Shown piece after piece: positions 15,167-17,922 of a stretch of DNA of 17,922 bases. The DNA lies in assembly GCA_003647765.1 (NCBI GenBank), contig QMNM01000003.1:1-17922 (forward strand), given 5' to 3'. A program made the translations under genes and the position numbers. The stretch's first letter is position 1; each line of letters begins with the position of its first letter. The notes beneath the pieces are model-generated. The model was not told where the DNA came from. It saw only the letters and a program-made list of their open reading frames with translations, and searched no databases. The stretch comes from Candidatus Cloacimonadota bacterium (lineage in GTDB: Bacteria; Cloacimonadota; Cloacimonadia; JGIOTU-2; B8-G9).

Positions 15167-15242
15167 GTTAATTATGCATGTTAATTTATAGATTAAATGA
15201 ACTAGTTGAGATTTATAACATAGTAAAATATGGAGTATAATT

Positions 15243-15512
15243 ATGAAAGAATTAAAGATAGTTGTAGAAGAGATTGTGGATCATTGTGGAGCAAAACTAA
15301 AACCAGGTGATAGCTTTTATGTTACTGGAAAAGGCAAGATTATGATACCTGATAATAAAGAAATCTGTATGTTTGCTTTGCATAGTTTAATCCCTTTTCT
15401 TGCAAGTAAACAGCGTGAGGATGAATTAATAGGTGAAGATTATATCAAAGAAATGAAGAAATTATGCTGTCCTGACCCAGGAGGCGTTGTGTTCCGAATT
15501 GAAGATAAATAG
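15243..15512 (+). CDS. TIGR04076 family protein
   Basis: This 89-residue cytoplasmic protein matches the TIGR04076 pattern. It has an N-terminal strand (KELKIVVEEIVDHCG), then KPGDSFYVTGKG. The middle helix has ICMFALHSLIPFLASKQRED, and the end is CCPDPGGVVFRIED. Conserved cysteines lie at 15, 42 and 75-76, which suggests metal or cluster binding, although the family has no proven function that I know of. ATG 15243 is preceded by GGAG eight bases upstream. The next gene follows after 75 bases that contain a long hairpin, so co-transcription is uncertain. A palindromic candidate operator lies about 80 bases upstream. Confidence 0.8.
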   Translation: MKELKIVVEEIVDHCGAKLKPGDSFYVTGKGKIMIPDNKEICMFALHSLIPFLASKQREDELIGEDYIKEMKKLCCPDPGGVVFRIEDK

Positions 15513-15528
15513 TGGATATTTTAATACA

Positions 15529-15566
15529 GAACCCGACTCGGGTTCTATGAACTCAAGTCGGGTTTC
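15529..15566 (+). repeat. Long hairpin, dispersed copy 2 (possible terminator)
   Basis: Arms 15529-15545 and 15549-15566 form a long stem around a TAT loop, with one wobble and one or two imperfections. The sequence is nearly the same as the hairpin at 1821-1859, including CCCGACTCGGGTTC and AGTCGGGTTTC. It lies between the TIGR04076 gene and the reductase gene. The tail is TTAATAAAAAAGG, not a T-run, so it may only partly terminate. Confidence 0.75.
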
Positions 15567-15587
15567 TTAATAAAAAAGGAGTCAATA

Positions 15588-16880
15588 ATGAAAATTGGAA
15601 TTAGACGAGAGAATAAGAACAAATGGGAAAAAAGAGTACCACTTACTCCAAATGATATGAAAATATTGATAGATAAATACAATTTACAATTTATACTTCA
15701 GCCATCACCAATAAGAATTTTTACTGATGAAGAATACATCAGCATCGGAGCAGAAATAAATGAGAATTTGTCAGAATGTAGTCCAATATTTGCAGTTAAA
15801 GAGATTCCATTATCTTTTTTTGAAAAGGATAAAACATACATATTTTTTTCTCATACAATAAAAGGTCAGGCATATAATATTCCAATGCTTAAAAGAATGA
15901 TGGAGTTAAAGGATAATCTCATTGATTACGAAAAAGTGGTTGATAAACATGGGAAAAGATTGATATTTTTTGGCACTTATGCTGGCTATGCAGGAATGAT
16001 AGATTCTTTTTATGCTCTTGGTAGAAAGCTTGATTGGCTTGGAATAACTAATCATTTTGATGAAATAAACATGGCACATTCATACAAAAGTTTGGAACAA
16101 GCAAAGCAGGCAATCAGAAAAATCGGTCAGGAAATAGCAAGACATGGGTTACCAAAAGAGATTACTCCTTTTATATGTGGCTTTGCTGGATATGGTCATG
16201 TATCTACTGGAGCACAAAAAATCTTTGATTTACTACCTTACGAGGAAATTTCACCAAAAGAATTATTAACAAGGGAACTCGTTTCCTATTCCAATAAAAA
16301 ATTATATAAAGTTATATTTAAGGAAGAACATATTGCTAGACCGAAAAATGATAATGATAAATTTGAATTACAGGATTATTATCATCATCCAGAGAAATAC
16401 ATTAGCAATTTTGAGCAATTTATTCCATATCTATCAATGTTAATAAATGGCATTTATTGGGATGAACCTTACCCTAAATTGATAACAAAAGATTATGTAA
16501 AAAATAATAAATTAAAATTATTAGTAATTGGTGATATAAGTTGTGATATTGAAGGTGCAATAGAACTGACAGTTAAAGCTACTGAGCCAGATAATCCGAT
16601 ATATGTGTATAATTCTTCAACAGGTGAAATTAGTGATGGAGTAGAAGGAGATGGTATTGTAATTATGGCTGTGGATAATTTACCTTGTGAGATTTCAAAA
16701 GAAGCATCTATTTATTTTAGCAAGCAGCTAATGAAATTTGTTCCAGCCATAGCAAAGGCAGATTTTTCCAGTTCAATTGAAAAATGTCATCTACCTGATG
16801 AGATAAGAAGAGCTTTGATACTTTATCATGGAAAATTGACAGATAAGTTTAAGTATATGGAAAAATTTCTGCATCTTTAA
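15588..16880 (+). CDS. Lysine-ketoglutarate reductase-type (LOR/SDH-like) dehydrogenase
   Basis: This 430-residue protein resembles the lysine-2-oxoglutarate reductase half of the bifunctional alpha-aminoadipate semialdehyde synthase. It starts with the family hallmark IGIRRENKNKWEKRVPLTP (residues 3-21). Next are QPSPIRIFTDEEYISIGAEI, FFSHTIKGQAYNIPML and LIDYEKVVD, typical of the alanine dehydrogenase/PNT N-terminal fold. The FGTYAGYAGMIDSFYALG stretch and a central ITPFICGFAGYGHVSTGAQ follow. The C-terminal part (LLVIGDISCDIEGAIE onward) completes the enzyme. The separate C-terminal saccharopine dehydrogenase domain of eukaryotic fusions is absent. The likely chemistry is NAD(P)H-dependent, joining or splitting lysine and 2-oxoglutarate, but the substrate is not proven. 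ATG 15588 has AAGGAG upstream. Its partner saccharopine dehydrogenase is not in the window. Confidence 0.8.
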   Translation: MKIGIRRENKNKWEKRVPLTPNDMKILIDKYNLQFILQPSPIRIFTDEEYISIGAEINENLSECSPIFAVKEIPLSFFEKDKTYIFFSHTIKGQAYNIPMLKRMMELKDNLIDYEKVVDKHGKRLIFFGTYAGYAGMIDSFYALGRKLDWLGITNHFDEINMAHSYKSLEQAKQAIRKIGQEIARHGLPKEITPFICGFAGYGHVSTGAQKIFDLLPYEEISPKELLTRELVSYSNKKLYKVIFKEEHIARPKNDNDKFELQDYYHHPEKYISNFEQFIPYLSMLINGIYWDEPYPKLITKDYVKNNKLKLLVIGDISCDIEGAIELTVKATEPDNPIYVYNSSTGEISDGVEGDGIVIMAVDNLPCEISKEASIYFSKQLMKFVPAIAKADFSSSIEKCHLPDEIRRALILYHGKLTDKFKYMEKFLHL

Positions 16881-16905
16881 TAAAAATATGAGTTTTGCAG
16901 TTACA

Positions 16906-16943
16906 AAAAGCGTGTAGGTTCATCCACACGCTTTTGTTTTATT
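16906..16943. terminator. Bidirectional terminator between convergent genes
   Basis: AAAAGCGTGT (16906-16915) and ACACGCTTTT (16926-16935) are exact complements, with extra GG/CC pairing inside the loop. On the plus strand it is followed by GTTTTATTT, and on the minus strand by a T-rich stretch from the AAAAA before the left arm. It can serve both the reductase gene (ends 16880) and the minus-strand gene ending at 16939. Confidence 0.85.
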
Positions 16944-17922
16944 TAAGCAAAATTATCTTACGAGCCGATAAATACTTATTAGTTTGCATTATCACAAAAT
17001 AAACACCTGAACTGCACATCTGCGAATCATCATTTTTTCCATTCCATATTATAGAATGTGTCCCAGATGATAATCTATCTTCTATCAATGTCTTTATCTT
17101 CTGCCCTTTGATATTATAAACTTTCAATGTGCAGAAAGTATTGTCCTCCCCAATATTAAAGCAAATTGTAGTAGTCGGATTAAATGGATTCGGATAGATG
17201 TTTGCTAAATATGATTTTCTAACAATATTTGTGCATTGCATTGTTGTGAAATATCCTAATTTTGAACTTTTAGCAGTTAATTTTCCACTTTTATATTCAC
17301 TTGCCAATTCTATCCAATTCCCATTTTCATAACGATAGATTGACTGATTTGGCTTTACATTGGTAAAATAAATCTCTGCTGGTTTGCTCAAAATAATTCC
17401 ATCTGTTCCTACTATGTAGGCATTTTTATTATCAAGTTTATTCAGGATTAAAGAAGAATCCAAAAGGACAATAAAAGAATTACTTGGCAAACTGCCCTGT
17501 TGTATTTTAGCACCGAATTTTCCATCAAAAGATGAGCCAATACCACCTTTACCACCATCTATCACATCAAAATAGCGAATTATTGTGCTATCGCCAATCT
17601 CATTTTCAGCAAATACTTCAAGAGTACAAGTTCCACTATTTTCAAAATGATATGAACAGATATAACTGCTTGTGTCAATTTTTGTTAGTTCAATTTCCTC
17701 GCCATTGACTTTTAGACATAGAGACTCCTCAATACCTTCAATAATATTCACTGCGAATTGTGCGTAATTAAGCTGATACGGATTTTGCATCACATAGATG
17801 GTGGGAACTGGCAGAGAGATAGTAAGAGTAAAATTAACTACATTATGAAATTGGTCAATCACACCATTCCATTTATCCAACGAATATCCATATAAATAAG
17901 CAGAAGCAGTGTAAGTATCATA
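16939..17922 (-). CDS. Secreted protein with type IX sorting (FlgD-like) C-terminal domain, partial
   Basis: The frame is open without a stop from 16939 to the window edge (17922), so the N-terminal part, including any signal peptide and catalytic domain, is missing; 328 residues are visible. The first 120 or so residues look like beta-rich extracellular modules (TCTLEVFAENEIGDSTIIRYF). The last about 85 are a Por-secretion sorting/FlgD-like Ig domain: YPNPFNPTTTICFNI, then LKVYNIKGQKIKTL, then WNGKNDDSQMCSSGVYFVIM, ending ARKIILLK. Such domains direct proteins through the type IX system to the cell surface in FCB bacteria. A TTG at 17880 is not the start, since upstream codons continue. The enzymatic class is unknown. 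Confidence 0.85.
   Translation of the reverse strand, partial: YDTYTASAYLYGYSLDKWNGVIDQFHNVVNFTLTISLPVPTIYVMQNPYQLNYAQFAVNIIEGIEESLCLKVNGEEIELTKIDTSSYICSYHFENSGTCTLEVFAENEIGDSTIIRYFDVIDGGKGGIGSSFDGKFGAKIQQGSLPSNSFIVLLDSSLILNKLDNKNAYIVGTDGIILSKPAEIYFTNVKPNQSIYRYENGNWIELASEYKSGKLTAKSSKLGYFTTMQCTNIVRKSYLANIYPNPFNPTTTICFNIGEDNTFCTLKVYNIKGQKIKTLIEDRLSSGTHSIIWNGKNDDSQMCSSGVYFVIMQTNKYLSARKIILLK

Overview
The window is AT-rich bacterial DNA with dense, leaderless-looking gene packing broken by repeat-rich gaps. The gene content suggests a strictly anaerobic, fermentative member of the FCB group. The clues are a Por-secretion (type IX) C-terminal sorting domain with a YPNPFNP motif (16939-17922), a ferredoxin/NAD(P)H-handling flavin and iron-sulfur complex, and intergenic repeats of the kind common in Bacteroidetes-like genomes. 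Candidatus Cloacimonadota is my best guess for the phylum, but this is an inference from gene style and not a proven assignment.

Layout. (a) 1-1860, plus strand: a TPR lipoprotein and a DUF1844 protein, each followed by a hairpin. (b) 2132-8123, minus strand: a three-gene cluster of a NuoE-like, a NuoF-like and a large fused 2Fe-2S/GltD/NuoG-like protein. Its domain order and gene order match the Stn (Sporomusa-type Nfn) electron-bifurcating transhydrogenase, stnABC. (c) 8273-11189, minus strand: ruvA, ruvC and yebC (the familiar yebC-ruvC-ruvA neighbourhood), with a small-protein/nucleotidyltransferase pair and a heptanucleotide tandem repeat lodged between yebC and ruvC; ruvB is not in the window. 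(d) 11228-12605, minus strand: a graveyard of accessory genes. It holds a PD-(D/E)XK-like DUF3782 gene broken by a stop codon, a RelE/ParE toxin gene broken by three frameshifts, and an apparently intact DUF4160-DUF2442 pair whose last codons run into an interspersed repeat. (e) 12934-14982, minus strand: a non-canonical EF-G paralogue. (f) 15243-16880, plus strand: a TIGR04076 protein and a lysine-ketoglutarate-reductase-type enzyme, separated by a hairpin that is a near copy of the one at 1821-1859. (g) 16939-17922, minus strand: the C-terminal part of a secreted protein, running off the right edge.

How the parts work together. The Stn-like complex would balance the NADH, NADPH and reduced ferredoxin pools in the cytoplasm, a job central to anaerobic fermentation. 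RuvA and RuvC process Holliday junctions. The other genes are singletons or small pairs. The clearest unexpected structures are an intrinsic terminator inside the stn cluster, the heptamer array just upstream of ruvC, two dispersed repeat families (1-72 with 12816-12885; 1821-1859 with 15529-15566), and the decayed toxin/nuclease genes. Assignments rest on reading motifs by eye; no database search was run.
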